Assembly (NCBI GenBank): GCA_023079485.1
Contig: CM041084.1
Span: 20,364,609 to 20,428,608, forward strand
Reading direction: 5' to 3'
Origin: Archilochus colubris
Lineage: Eukaryota; Chordata; Aves; Apodiformes; Trochilidae
DNA length: 64,000 nt
Shown: piece after piece, positions 24,301 through 39,300 of the stretch
Layout: each line of letters opens with the position of its first letter
How positions within the stretch are numbered: position 1 is the stretch's first letter
Position numbers and translations under genes: made by a program
Notes under the pieces: generated by a model
Told to the model about the DNA's origin: nothing
What the model saw: the letters and a program-made list of their open reading frames with translations, nothing else
Databases searched by the model: none

Positions 24301-27300
24301 TACCCTAAACTGAGCATCTAAATAGGTCTGATGTACATTTGTGTCCACAGGTACCTTCACATCCATCCTGTTCTATAGCTTTCATGTAATAGATCTGAGG
24401 TACTTTTATGTCCATATGCTCACTGCTCCAAAGACATATGAAAATCTAATTGTCCCCTCAAGCCATATAACCTGTGATTCCTCTTCCCGAGCTGTGCAGG
24501 TGGCATTTGTAGTATTTAACCATAATTATGATAAAGCTCAACTGCAAATTGTAGATGTGTGCACTAGACCAGAACTGCCTTCTCTTTAGATTAAAGTGTG
24601 TTTGATTCTGAAATATCCAGAAGCCAGTCTAAATAAATTATTCTTGCACACAGATTCCCCACCCTGTTGTGTTTTTAACTTGTTTTTAATTTTTGTTATT
24701 AATGAGAGTGACAGTTCTTATCTTATATTCATGAAATGACATTCAAAAGTCATATTTTTCTGCTCTATGAGAAGATCTGGTTAAAGAAGAAAATAAAAAG
24801 GCCAGGCAGTGTCTCTTTTTTAATGTCTTTCATCTGCTTCTTTTTAGGATGGCAAGGAAATGGCTACAGTTGCCAAGACATTGATGAATGTAAAATTGAC
24901 AATGGTGGCTGCTCAACGGCACCAATGGTTCTGTGTATCAACACAATGGGATCCTTCCACTGTGGGCTTTGTCCACCAGGTAAAATGGATTTTTGTGTAG
25001 ATAAAAGTGTGGAAAGGCTTAAAAGATGAATATTCAATGGATAAAGTGTGTCTTATGGCACTTAAGATGCTGAAGATTGGTTTAACATCAAGAAGTATCA
25101 TTCACACAAAGCAACACTGTAATACAGAATTCAGAGTCCAAATATATTTCAACTGCTTCAGCTATTAATGAACATTTTGTGGAGTATGTCCTTAATGATG
25201 ATCCTCTAATCTATTTCTCTTGTACTAGGTAGCCCTTTTCAGTGTTAAACCCTTGATTTGATGAAGTACTTCCATTTATAAGATCATTAATGGGAAACAA
25301 GGATTGCGTAATTATAATAGTCATGTCATTGTCTGTATTAATTGCAAGAGTATCCTATGTTCCATAAATCATCTGTATTGTCTGTCTTTAAAAATGCCTT
25401 GGTAATTGTCACGCTCTGAATGCTGTCTAAGAAGGCAATTTTTCCATTGTAGTACAAATCAAGCAGTGGAAGTCATGACTTCCATCTTTAGAATTTGTAA
25501 AATTCTTTATGAAATGCATGGTATCATTATTAGGAATGCTAGCAGGAAAAAGCATCTCTCATTCACCTTTCACTTGCAATTTAAATGCAATGGACTGGGA
25601 GGGTGGGTGGGTAGCAAAGGCTCAGTTACTGAGTGCTTAAACCATACTGGAAATGTGGCCTCAGACAAACTCTGGTGTGCTGCAGAGGACCTCAGTTCTG
25701 GCATTGCAGAGTTGTGCTGCAGTACTTTGGTCCTGCTGAGCATCCTGGCAAGAGCTGGATGTTGTGTTTGAGACCCAAGGGCAGCTCTGGTCTGCAGCAG
25801 GAAGCCTGGAGGGGGTTGGCTCTGGTTGAGTCCTGAAGCCTAAGGAGGGCAACACATGGTGGCTGAGAGAGCTGAGCTGCTCTGGCCTCACTGATCTCAC
25901 CTATATTTGGCTAGTACTAATAAACCTTTTTTCCTAAAATCATGGGAGGATTCAGTTACAACCAGAATCTGTCCCTGCAGTGTAGGAACCACAATAAATA
26001 ATGCCAAATTTTACTTCAGTGGGGACGTCAACTTTTCCTCTGTATCTGCCAAAGACTATAATTTGACACCATGAATTTGTATTTTTTCCCCACCTGATGA
26101 CTGTTTTGCTGTCAATTGACAGAGAATGTGGATTCTGATCAACTGACTGATATTTACCTCTGAACAGGTTATGAGGGAGATGGCCGAACATGTACCCAGG
26201 TTGATATCTGCTCAATAAATAATGGAGGGTGCCATCCTTTGGCTACTTGTACCTCAATACCAGGTAACATTCTCTCTTAAGAACTGTAAGGAATACCAAT
26301 GTGAATCTCAAGCAGGGTTTGGTTAGGTTGAATTTGCTTTACATATTTATACTGCAGCCCCTCCTCCACTGTCAGTTTTACCTCACCCGAAGCTAGCAGG
26401 CCTTTCCACAAACACTGACAGAAATAGATTTAAGCTCCACAAAAGAGCAGATTTCATCGTAAAAATGTGGAGATCTTCACCATTTTTCTTTGATGTGGTT
26501 TTCCAATTTCAGCTGCTTTTAATTTTCTTTTCCCTTCCATAAAAATCCTTTGACTAGTCCCTCCAGTTCCTACAAACTTGACCTTTGGTTCTCAAATACC
26601 CAGAGCAAAGCAACAGCAGGGTCTTTGTTCAAACTGGACACTGACCAGGAAAGGTACCGAAAGTTCAAAAAAGTTAGAATGACATGCTTCAAAATGTCAA
26701 GGATCTTTGTTGCCATAGTTGATATTGTCATTGTAAGAGGACTGAATTACTTTCTGTATCTTGACTCATCTCCCAAGGGCCAATACCATTTTGTTCCTGT
26801 GCATCTGGGTACACTGGAAGTGGATATGGGCCAAATGGGTGCTCTCCTCTCAGTGATGTCTGTCAGCTGCAAAACCCTTGTGCACATGGGCAGTGCTTGG
26901 TAAGTGCTGGGCTCCTTGCACTAAGTGACAAAGTCACAGAAATCACAGAGTGTTAGGGGTTGGAATGGACCTTGACAGATCACTGAGTCCAACCCCCCTG
27001 CCAGAGCAGGGCCACCCAGTGCAGGTCACACAGGAACATGTCACATTGCTGTAGCCAGTACCAACAGGGAGGCAGGTGAGGCTGAAAGCTGAGCGCAGAC
27101 ATACAGAAGCTAATGAGATAAGGTCAAACAGGAAGTAGGAGATAAACAGATACACCTGGGGAAAATTAGTTTCAGGGTACACAAGCAATTTATAGGTGTC
27201 TCAAGTAGAGGCAGGAATCTTGGCACTAATAACCAGGCTGCTTGGGGGAAGCAGTAGCTGGTGTCCCAGGCTAGGGATGGGGTGCTGGTGGGTGAGAAGT

Positions 27301-30300
27301 GATGAATGGCTGTCTCTGGTGGGACAGGGAAGTAATTTACCACTTCAGATCATGGAGGAATTACCTGTGTTAATAAAACCAGTACATTTGTTGATCTTCA
27401 GCCTGATAATATCTAGTACATTTAGTTATGGGTGCCTAGACTGGTCTTGTGAGACTCCCACTGGAGTCTCAAGCTGATTACATGGGTATGGAGGGGCTGT
27501 TTCACAGGAACTGCTTCTACTTCTGCTGGTAGCCAGGTTTTTCCAGCCTATACTGATCAGTGGTGTGAATTCACTCTCACACACAGCAACCATTTAGTTT
27601 GTCTACATAGACCCAGTGAAAGCCTTTTGGGTTCCTCAATAAGGTGTGCTGTGCTCAGGAAAGTCCACACTGCAGATGTGGGGATTTTGAGAATTCTGTT
27701 GTGGAGGATATTTATGATAATGATTTTATCTAAATGTTTGGAAATGTTAATTTTTTTATACCAGTATATTCTAATCCCATTTGTCCACATTGGTCTGTGG
27801 ATATCCTCCTTTTGATGGTGGGGAAAATGAGACAGAGGGAAAATGAGACATACAGTATGGACTTGGTAGTGTTAGGTTAACAGTTGGTTTCAATGATCTT
27901 AAGGGCCTTTCCCATGTTCTGTGTGAAAAGATATTATCACCTCCCTTTACAGCATTCCTCATTCTCTTTTCTGTGGGTACCTATTGTCTTTTCACTTGGG
28001 TATTTAAAGAGCCTTTTCATCAGATCTAATTACATTTTCTGACTATTTAGAAAGTCTTTATTTTAGTCAGTCTATTAAAAGACATGACATGTTCCCCTAA
28101 ATATATCCTAACATTCAACCACAGGCAATCATGACTACAAACTACTACTTGAAGACAGTAACTGTCAGATACTTCAGTAATGGGCCTACAGAAGTATCTA
28201 ATAAAATAGAGAAACAGCAGAGCTATATTTGGTCAGTGTAATGACAGATGAAATGCAATGTTAATTAAAAATCAGGCAATTCAGATCAGAAAACATCTCT
28301 TCTTCTGCAGCAGCATTCTGAGTCCTAAATACACAGGGAAAACCTTTTCTATCATACTGGAAATCATGCTTAGGACACACAGGACATGAACAGAATGCAA
28401 AAGAAGGCAGCACATTGATTGAATGACATAAAAAATGGGATTGTTAGCATTTACCTTGGAATACCATGTTCTTCTTTACGTATAAAAGAGGTGTCTAAAA
28501 CAAGAAATACAAGGAAAGACATGTAAGAAATTAAAACAGAGATATAGAAAGTCTTGATTATAATGAGAAGTAATGAAGGTTGACACAAAAGAAATGAAAA
28601 GAGACATACAGAATGAGGAATAATGCAGGGGAGGCAATGCAGTAGTTCACATTTAACATTGCTCATTGTGAAAATAAAACCTAACAGCCCACATAACTGC
28701 AGTGCAGACTTCCCAAAGACCAGGCTTGAGAAAAATTATTTATAAACCACGATTATCTTGATTTGTTATTTGTAAGGTTTAGATACTATGATTCACTTAT
28801 TTATAGGATGATCATTTCAAAGCCAAGCAGTTTTCTAAATGGCTAGATTAACATAGATTTTGATTTTTCAGAAAGTAATTTGAAAGAGCCCTGCAAAGAA
28901 AAAAAAATAAAGGGAAGAGTTGTTTTGGCTTTGAGTTTATTTTGGTATTCACCAGTTACCATCAAGGCCATTAAATTCCAAATGTTTTATTTCTTTGCCC
29001 TCGTATCCCCATATAAAACAAGTAATATTTTATATATTTTATATAGTAATATATATATTTTACTTTTATAAGTAAAACAAGAAATATCAGTCTTTCTGGT
29101 GACTACATTGATTCCTTTAGGTGATCCAGTCTCATTAAATTTATTACATTTTTTATATTTGTAGGCAATGATCTCTGGATATTACTGCCTGTGTAATCCA
29201 GGCTGGACAGGCCCTAACTGTACAGAGAACATTGATGAATGCATTAGCAACCCATGCCAGAATGGTGGAAGCTGCATTGATGGGATCAATGGCTACTCCT
29301 GTGAGTGCACCAGCACCTGGACAGGATCACAGTGCCAGACTGCCCAGCAAGGTATGTCCAAGACTTCCTCCTAGAAGAAATGGGCCCCCAGGCTTTAGAT
29401 GCTTGGTATATATACTTAATATATAAATAAGAACAAAATTGTGATGGAAAAGACCCCAACCCTTCTTGGTGGACTGCAGATGGCAACCCAAAGTCCCTTG
29501 GAGTCAGAGTTTTCCATGGGTTTTATTTATAGCTGCTTTCTTTAGCAATAGGAGTGTGACAATGAAGTTATCTGTAGGCCCACTGGTCTTGACTAGACGC
29601 CAGACATCCTAAAATCAGATCTTTGTTTCTGAGAAAGTGCTCTGCTAAACTGGTTGGGAAAGAGGATCTGATTTAAGGAGAAAGATTACAAGAAAATAGA
29701 TTAATGTTTCTCTTTTTTGTATACTATATAATTTGTTAGGAAGCTGAGGGTTCTTGACATTTTTAATCAGGACAAAAAGCCAGAAAAAGCTTTCAAACTT
29801 AAATTTAACAAAAGAAATGTTATTGAAGAAAATGGGAGACTGAGTTTCATAGAGCAATTCAAGGCCCAGCCTTTAACATTTCTATTCATTTATTAATACT
29901 TTTTTTCTGTTTGTTTGGAATTTTTTTGCCACTAATTTTAATTCTGAAAGGTCAGGATAGCATTCCAATGAGCATCCTTCTGGCAACCATCTGTTAGGTG
30001 GCTCATATTTATTGCAGGTTGCTGCAAAGAAAGCAGATTAATTTTTCACAGAATATAGAAAACCTTCACCAAGCCACTGTGAATTCTGCTCTTTTTGGAG
30101 CTACATCAAGGTCTTTTCTCTTTTCCTTAAATTTCTAACCAGTAAGTTTTGTTATTCTGCACATGCATGTAGAAAAAGTGTGTTTCAACCATTCACAGTG
30201 TAGAGGATAGAATAGTAGTTTTTATCCACTAAAAATTATAATGTAGTAAATTCTGTAACTTCCCAGTTGAGGGAAATATGATACATTTTATGAAATGGTG

Positions 30301-33300
30301 ATTCTGAGTCTAGTTGAGAAATTATGAGATGCTTTAGCTGGACACTTCGAACTAAATTGCATTCTTTTTGCTGTTCTCTGATACAAAATATTTTATTTCT
30401 TGAGAACTGAATATTTCTTTAGCATTAGTTGAATGTTAAACTACATCTGCTTGTTATATGCTGCAGCTATGTATGCATTGTATTTTTGGTGCTTAATGGA
30501 TGTATTTTTCTGTGGGTGTTTGGGATTCCCAGTTCCTAGCTCCCATACATTGAATGGCTCAGCAAGAGAAGAGACCAGGGTTTACCATGAAGGGTGTTAT
30601 CAGGCCCAGAAATCTGACCAAAAAGACTAATTGGCCAATAGAACATCAGATAACTTCATGATGTACCACTACTGAGAAAGACAATTTTACATCATATTAG
30701 CTTCAAAATGTTATTCTACTTCAGGTGAAAAATGTAAAGATTCAGCACAGAGGTAGCCTTCTGGAAACAAACTAGTTCATGGACATTTTCCTGAGACAGA
30801 GTCAATATCTTTTGGCAGTATCCACATGTTCCAGTGGAAAATATTTATACTTTTTCCAGGGACTATTCTCTCACAGGGTGTTTTTGCTCATTTTTTGTTA
30901 TGTCATTCCAGTTTAGAGGAAATCTTGAAGTCTTTTATAGAATGTAACTTTCACAATTGTTTTAAATGTTTAGGAAGCAAAGACTATACTAGAATGTTAC
31001 ATTTAGTTTAGTTCTATGCAGCAATAACACAAATTAATATTTCTTTAATTTTCTTTCTTTCTACAGTTTGTGGTGGACATCTCTCAGGCTCCAGGGGGAC
31101 TTTCAGTTATCCTAACAACCCAAACAGCCAGCAGTATAGTAGTGGGGTCAGCTGTGCTTGGGTTATTCAAACCAACCCCAACAAGGTAAAATAGTGTTCA
31201 GGCTAAAGAAATCCTTGCTCTGCAGGACACTCAGCTCATTAGAGCAGTTAGCCTAAGAGTTACCCCTGGCTGTGTTTTCAAGGTCTCTCCTATGAAGTTG
31301 AGGGTTAGAAGTTATTCATTCCTGCAATCATTGCATCAAAAAATGAGACCTTAAGAAAACACACTGTGATTAGAAATTTGTGATAAGTTTGTGAAAGCTG
31401 ACATCACCTATCACTACCTTTTACATTGCTTTAGACTGTGTGATCTGTAAGTAGCTGCATGAGAAAAGCTCTGCTCTGATGGGCTCCACAGTTGCTTCAT
31501 GAGCTAAGTGATCCCCAGAACAATTTCATGTTTCTGATTTCTGAGCCTCAGAAACATGGAATGCTGAATTCATATGGTCAATGGCTTTGTGTAATAACAG
31601 CATTTGAAATTTTTAAGTGTTGCACTGGAATGTATATTCTGATTCTGCTCTGCAATCAACGGTTCCACTTGTGCTGTAAATAACAGCTACAAAATATGTT
31701 TCTTCACACGTTAGCATGAGAATTACTAATTGGTGTCTAAATATTTGATCTATTTTTGGCATTTCCCAAAATGAATTACATAGTTTTTTAAACCTGTGGC
31801 CTATACAGCTTTATAAATACATGATATATCCTCAGATTTAAGGCTGATAGCCACTACTGTCTTCAGCAGAGCTGTGTATGTCACTAAGTATCTACAGTGA
31901 CCTCACTGAGACACTGACTTTCTATGTGTACAGAAAGATAATTTCATTTTCTAACTCCCAAGGCAGTATTTCCAACTATAGCAAGGATAAGAAATGTTAA
32001 TTATCTGGTGAGAATACTGTCATGGGAAACCTCGAATGAAGTATTTTATGCTGTGTTTCAAGCCATTCATGTGGCTTGAAATATATGCATATATACAATT
32101 CACTGCACTATATACACACACTGACACAGGGAAATGTGTCTGTTACATGTCAATGTGTCAATTATTAGTTGTAGAAATAAAGGTTGTAGAAATAGTTGTA
32201 GAAACAATGGTCTTTTTTTTTTTTTTACCCTTAAGATTCTTCTTAATATCTTCTTCTGTCCTAGAACTTTTCATGAAATGGCTTAATGGCTCCAAAGCTC
32301 ATAGGTTATTCCAGCTATATGAACACATATTTCTGCTCTATACAGAGTTACTGCATAAACAGTGCCTCAGCAGATGGAAACAAAATTTTTTTTTACTTTG
32401 TAACTTCTTGTTAGATTCTGCGTATTGTCTTCCCATTCTTCGCACTGGAGGCAAGTAATGACTGCAACTCAGTATTCCTTCAAATCCATGATGGGTCTTC
32501 ACCATCAATGCACATGCTGGGAAAATACTGTGGTTCCTCACCTCCTGCAGAGCTTTTCAGTTCCCACAACTCCCTTTATTTTTGGTTCTACTCAAACTAC
32601 ACTATTACAGCTGGAGGTTTTACTGTTAAGTGGGAGTCTCGGGATCCTGGTAAGTTTGATGAAAGGCCAAGTAATTTAATATCTTCATGGTGTTAGAGCA
32701 AAATTAATTACTTGTTTCCTTTGGTTAGGAAATGTTAGGTGTGGTAGGACAGTATTTTACCAGGGAGTGAAGCTGAAATGCAGGCATATGTGTCAGCTCA
32801 AAATATTTAAACTCCAACTCTAGATCTCTGCATGAATAATTTTCTTCTGCTTTTAAGGCTTTTTATACCTCCTGTGAGGAACCCCCCCAAAAAGCATGTG
32901 TTACTGGAAATGCTGCTCTTCTGATTAGTTCTCTCTTCTCAAAGAAGTATCTAGTACTTCAAGCAAACAAGAATTTTTGAACCGTGCTTTCCAAACATGA
33001 CAGATTGTTGGGAATTTGATTTCAAATGATCTGTGAGCTTTTGGGGATAAGTTGCTGTATGTTTCTGCCTGCATTCTTTATAACACCACAAGTGTGCTTC
33101 TTCCAGGAAGCATGGCAATGCATTTCTAGAGATAAATATCAAATTATTTAGAAAGTACAGAAATTCAGATTAATATTCTAAATCCAACCTTTTTTTTAAC
33201 ATTCTCCCAAAAATATTTCCATTATAATTGATAATCTTTCACTGTGAAGATCATTAAACGGTTTTTATTTAATCCTGTTTTTATAACTTAATTGCAGAAT

Positions 33301-36300
33301 AAATTGAAAAATATAAAAAAAGAAGTGACTTAATGGTTTGTTTGGCTTGCTCTTTGTTCTTGGACTTATTCAGGATCCCAGAGTGGTACCTAGTTTTGAC
33401 ATGACAGGAAAATTAATTTTCTGCACTGACGTGATGTGAAAGACTGTGTTCTTCTGTATTTCTTTTCTGTTAGAATGTGGTGGTGAGCTGATGGGTACTT
33501 ATGGCTCAATAAGCTCTCCAGGATACCCTGGTAACTATCCTGTAAACAGAGACTGTTTCTGGACCATCTCAACCACTCCTGGCCTCCTCATCACATTTGC
33601 TTTTGGCACACTGAGCCTAGAAAATCATGAAAACTGCAGTTATGACTATTTAGAGGTAAAGTTTAATTGTGGATTATGACAACATTTTATGGCTATGCTA
33701 TTGCAAAACAAGATATTTCAAAACTTTTTGCAAGTACAGAAGGGGAATGTTTGAAAGCTAAATCTCACATTAAAATGATCATTTATACTTATTCCAATCA
33801 AAGCACACAGACAGCATAACGGAAAGAAGATGGCATCCCACTCCACTGGCGTCAGTGGAGATCTTGTGACTAAAGAGGGTGGGATCCAGGCCAAGTAGCT
33901 GGTGGGGAGCTTTCACTTTTTTACAAAGTTCAGTCTCCAAACTCCTTGTTCAATGTCAACCCCCAGAGAATTAAACTAAGGAAAACTACAAGGGGAAGGG
34001 ATTAATAGATTCATATTATAGTACACTCCATGACTTGATATGTGAGCTTAGGGCTTTTTCTCAAGTCCCAGTAATGGTTACAGAATTCACCAATACTCAG
34101 TAATGGAAATGAGAAGCTGGTTTGGAATAGCATGTTCTCCAAAATTGTGCAATGCAGAGCATGATTTCAGGAACACAGTTCAACAGTAGATCTCCTGGTA
34201 CTCTAATTCCCTTTTCACAGAACCCTCTGAGGGGCACCATCATAGCTATGTAGGTCTCTTTCTTGGTTACTGTGTGTTTGGAGGAAACTTTCTAGAAGCT
34301 TTGGCTTCACCTATCATTTACAATATCTTCTGAGGCCCCTGTGATAACCTTAGGTATTGTTCACAGTTGGCACATATCTAATGATCCTAAGCACTGATGT
34401 ATCATTCTGTCTAGATTCGAGATGGTCTTCTTCCAGAAGATCCTGTCCTTGGTAAATACTGTAGCACTGGATCTCCACCCCCACTCCAAACCACTGGTCC
34501 GTATGCATGGATTCGCTTTCACTCTGATGACTTAGTCACTGATAAAGGCTTCTACATCCTCTATACAACATTGCCTGGTAAGTAAAATTCAGTATTAAAA
34601 GTTGGTCTGTAACATTTCCAAGATATAGTCAACAGCACATGAATGGATGTAATTAACAATTGCTATTTATACTATTTATAATACAGAAATGCTCTTTGAC
34701 TTCCAGCCATTATACAGAATCAACCTAAACTAAAACAGTTTACTTACTTGTGAATATCTCAGCTAATAAATTTTTTTTTCTTAACATAGCAGATCCAAGT
34801 TGTGGAGGAAATTACACAAGTAGTGAAGGGGTTATCACATCTCCTTCCTGGCCTAACCCTTATATCAACAACCGACAATGTATCTACATTATCAGACAGC
34901 CAGAGGATGAAAAAGTATACCTCAACTTCACCCATATGGAACTGGAGAGTCACACTGGTTGTTCATCAAATTATATCGAGGTGATTTCTCTTAATCTGTT
35001 GATATTGATTACTTGTGCACACAAAACTATACCACACAATTTCTGTCCCAGGAGCCACTGAAGAAATAGGTGTTAGTCAAATGACTAAATCAATTTATTA
35101 GGGTTCAAGGAGCTAAAAGAGATGGCTGTACATTTGGAATGATCAAAGATAAGAGAACATGAAAATCTGTCTGGCGTAACACTACTTTATAGTCAGCTGT
35201 ACATGACTAAGGTTTAGTTTAGACCTTTGACAAATGCATGCCAAATACAAGAAAACAGAAATAATGCTACCGCAACTATGCAGTATTTTCCAGAGTCATG
35301 ATGCTGTGCTGAAAATCTTATACTGGGTCAAAAAGGAAGTGCACCACAAATATTTTTTATATATGTACAAATTACCTATATGCATATATGTAAAGGCAAA
35401 CTTTTGATGTCAGTATAACTGCAGTCTTTCAAGTCTAATTCAAGAATTGTTATTTGTCAAAATATAATTATAGAAAAAGTTAAAATGCTTCTATATGGAA
35501 AATGTAGTAATAATACAATAGTAATGTTGGTGCTATATGGGATCCACATGAACTGATCTTTATGGTTGCTTTTACTCCTAACTCACCTAAACCAACTTCA
35601 TTGGTCTGTAGTTACATACTAGGTTACATACTATTTTGCTAGTGTAGGGTGCCTTTTAAGCACAATAGGTACCATTTTTGTCTTTTCTCTGCTACCCCTA
35701 AACACAGTTTTCTCCAGCTGCAGGTCTGCATTTCCTTACCTGACTGTGGCAGAGGTTTGGGATGGTGCTGTGTAGGGTGAGAGCTCCTGAGGTCATGGGG
35801 GCTCCCTGAAGGGGCAGCACAGGGCCTGTCCCACTGCCCTGGCCAGGAGCAGGGCAGCCCTGGATATTGGAAACCTCCCTGGGAGCCAAGGCCAGGCTGG
35901 GACACGGGCATGGGGTTGAGCCTGGCTCTGCAGAGTCCACAGCCATGGCCAGGCCAGTCAGGGTTGTGGGGAGCAGGGGACTGTTCCTGCTGCAGCGTCC
36001 CTGGGGAAGGGATACAGGGCCCTGGGGGCTGGCAGGGGGTGCTGGGCAGCGTGTGGTGTCTGCAGGGAAGGCAGGGCTGGGCCAGTGAGCCCTCAGGGCT
36101 GATCTCAGGGCCTGACAAGCTCTTTGCTTCTCTGGCCTGTGCCACTTCTTCTGTCACTGCATTCCTGTTCCCCTTTGCACTTGCTCTGTCTCAAGATGTC
36201 TGCTGTCATACCCAGCCTGTATTTCTCCATACAGCCATAAATACCTCTTCCTGCATGGAACAACTGCTGCCTACTGCTGTCTGTGTAAAACTGTTGCTGC

Positions 36301-39300
36301 ACCACAGAGCTAAACAGAAGCGAAACAAAGTAGGCCCAGACACCCTGTTGTTAGCAATGGTAGCCAAGCAGGTAGGAGCAAGCCCTGTGGCTGCAGGGTA
36401 GAGCGGGGTCCTGTGCTGGTGCCTACACAGTTACATTGCAGTGGCTTTTGGTTTTGTGTTTTATTCTCTTCTTGACCAAGCCAGGAGTAGGCCCCTGTGA
36501 GCTCCATGCAGTTAATCTGTTTTTAAAAGATGTTATTGTGCTGACATCGTTCCCTTCCCTCCTCCTCTAATTCAGAGACTCTAGCTGGGATGGAGTGTAA
36601 TTAATTTCTGAAATGAGAGGGGAAGTGTGTTTAATGAAAACAGACAGCTTTTGTTTGTTTGGCCTAGTACTCCTCTTGCCTAATTGCTGGCAGAACTGCA
36701 GCTAAATTCACAGCAGCCAGAGAAACAAAACCATTTCTGTTGAACTCAATCAGTTTGTATTAGTTCAGCAAGGCATTTACCTCACTGTTTGTTGATCAGT
36801 CACAAGCTGTTCAGTTTCCTTGCGCTTCTGTCCTCCTCTTCTTCCTGCCCTCTCACTCAGCCCAGAGCAGGACCAACATTTTCTGCACAGGATGATCAAT
36901 GTTACTAAAGCACTGTGCTCTTTTATTAAGGCCTAGATATTCCACTTGCATTTTTCTAAAATACTGTCTTACTGGGTTTTGTACTGAATTACAGCTACAA
37001 AGATAGCTTTTGGGTGTATAAGCTATTTTAAAAGTCACTCTCCAACAATTGTTTAATCACTTTGAAAAGTTGCAGATTATTCCCATCCCTGGCGGTACCA
37101 GGAAACCTGCAGTTTCCACGTGGGCCAGAGACAGCTCACAGGCACTTGCTCAGGAAGGAATGTTTATTAATGTTTTATGAAGGAATGAGTAGCCAGGGAA
37201 CAGGGGTCTGCAGGAAGAAACTAGGGACAATAAAACTTTCTATTTAAGAAAGAATGTGACATGGTGCTGCAAAGGTAAGGTGTTAGTCAATCCAGTTCTT
37301 TCTCCATGCTTTCCTTCTAGGTGGACATAAAAGGCATTGGTTTAGAGGACCAATTATTACTATGCAAAAATTTAGGACAATCAGGTAAAAAAAAAAAGTA
37401 AACTCATGTGAACTGTAGTTCTGGGAATTTTCACTGCTGTTTAAAGATTTTCTAAATATCCCAGCACAAGTTCTCATCTAAGGTGCTCTGATGTAACACA
37501 GAATAACATTTACACTTTAAACTCAAGTCCCAGGGAAATTAAAAATATCTATTTGTCAGAAAGCTGTATCACCAGCTGAAGATTACAAAAACTGGGAAAG
37601 CAGGCCAGCCACTGGCAGCTCACCAGTGCACTGACAAAGGTTCCCTGCTTTCTCACCCAACCTATGGAGGAATACAGCTGAGGAAAAAAAAAAAAAAAAA
37701 GAGGTGATGAGAAAGGACCTGGAAGCTGAATGTCTCTGGCTTTGCCAGTGATTTCACCTAAATGACTTTTTGGGGTTGGCAGCATACAGGTGCATTTAAA
37801 AACAGCTCCAGCTAGATGAGCTACTACCACTTTTACAGCAGAAAAGAGCTTCTTTTCTTTTCAGCATTTCTTTTCCTGGACAAATATCAATGAACCTATT
37901 TTTTTGGATCTCAGCTTGTTGGCTGTCCTATTGGGATAAGAACACATCAGAGGGTGTTCAGAGCTTCCTGTCTATAACGATGTTCTGCTTGGTCTCTGGA
38001 TGCACCTATTCCTACACATGGACTGTAGGTTCAGGGCCTGAAGTTCAGCAATGTAAATACCTTTTTTTCCTCCTAGCTCCCTTAATAATCAGGACTAATG
38101 GTTGATGAGCAAATTGATTGAGGTCAGTACAGTTGCAGTGAAGAAGGTAAAAGCTGGAAGTGATTTTCTGATATAGCTTCATTGCCATGATCATGTTTTG
38201 GATGGTTGAAATAACATCAGTATACCTGTTCACTGCTTTGAGGGCTCAGAGTTGCATCTCCTTCTAGTGAGTTGTCAGGCTATGTTGATGTATGGGTGTG
38301 ATGGGACATATGCTTGTTCTGGAGAAATGGCATTGAAAAATCACTGGAAACTATATGGCCAGAGCAAGAAAATGAGAAATATCCCATTTTTCCCCAAGTG
38401 AGCACTTTACCTGTCTCTTTCTGACTAAAGGTGTCACTTTTAGAACCCTATGCTCAGATTGTACTAAAACTGTGGTTCATAGAGAAGATCTGATTTATCA
38501 TAATGTCCTGTGACAGCAGAGTGTGTGTGTGTTCTGTGCTGATCCTTCCACTAAGCTCTTGTAAATCATGTGCTTGTGATTGTTCTTTGGATCTCTTACA
38601 AATAAGTAAAACAGAATTCCTTTTTTGTTATTATTTTTATTTAGCAATTATTGCAATATTATAATTATATCCAGATATCAGATCCCAACACTTTTATGAT
38701 CTGAGATTTTTTGTTTGCTTTTTTTGGTCATTTATTTGTTTTGTTTTATTTTATTTTATTTTTGATGACTAGGTTCGAGATGGTGACAGTGAGATGTCTT
38801 CTCTCATTAGAAAATTCTGCCATAGCACACTTATGTCTCCAATCATTTCTACCAGCAACAGCCTCTGGATCAAGTTCAAGTCTGATGCATCTGTTCAAAG
38901 GGCTAGCTTCAGGGCCATATATCAAGTTGGTAAGAGGAACTGGTGGCTGGCACAGTGAACTGATCTGTAATTTGGACACTTCCAGTAATTTCTGTGCTAT
39001 ATTATCCACAGAATGGGTCTCAGCAAACTTTAAATGAAAGAAGAAAATAAGTTCATTTATTTATTGATACTTTCAGAAATGCTAAGGTACTGTCTGCAGT
39101 GGGTCTGTTGTGGACACTACTACCATACTTGGAAATGCATCCCCCTTTTGCTTGTGTTAATGATAAATCACTTAGCACTAGCATACCAAAGATTATATCA
39201 TAAACTGTAATTCTGAGTAACTATTTTTACTTTTTTTATTACTATCTTTTACTTCTTAATCACCATGTCTATCTGTGTGTGAAACAAATGAATTAAATCC

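Larger units (their letters stand above)
24146..26777. other. CUBN introns 8-10
   Basis: The introns are about 0.7, 1.2 and 0.5 kb and hold no gene. Intron 8 starts with a nine-G run at 24,170-24,178. Open frames of 60-121 codons here are overlaps of exons or random. Confidence 0.7.
26900..29164. other. CUBN intron 11, 2.3 kb, with two CR1 tails
   Basis: The intron contains two oppositely oriented CR1 3' fragments, listed separately, and a very AT-rich stretch at about 29,020-29,070. No gene was seen. Confidence 0.75.
31186..34414. other. CUBN introns 13-15
   Basis: The introns are about 1.2, 0.8 and 0.76 kb. A T run lies at about 32,213-32,226. I see no repeat family or gene. Confidence 0.7.

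Noticed and set aside
35639..36157. 172-codon minus-strand open frame, the longest in the window
   Set aside because: It lies in the GC-rich island, where stop codons are rare; it is Pro/Ser/Gly-rich with no domain, splice partner or signal peptide, and an equally long frame runs on the opposite strand.
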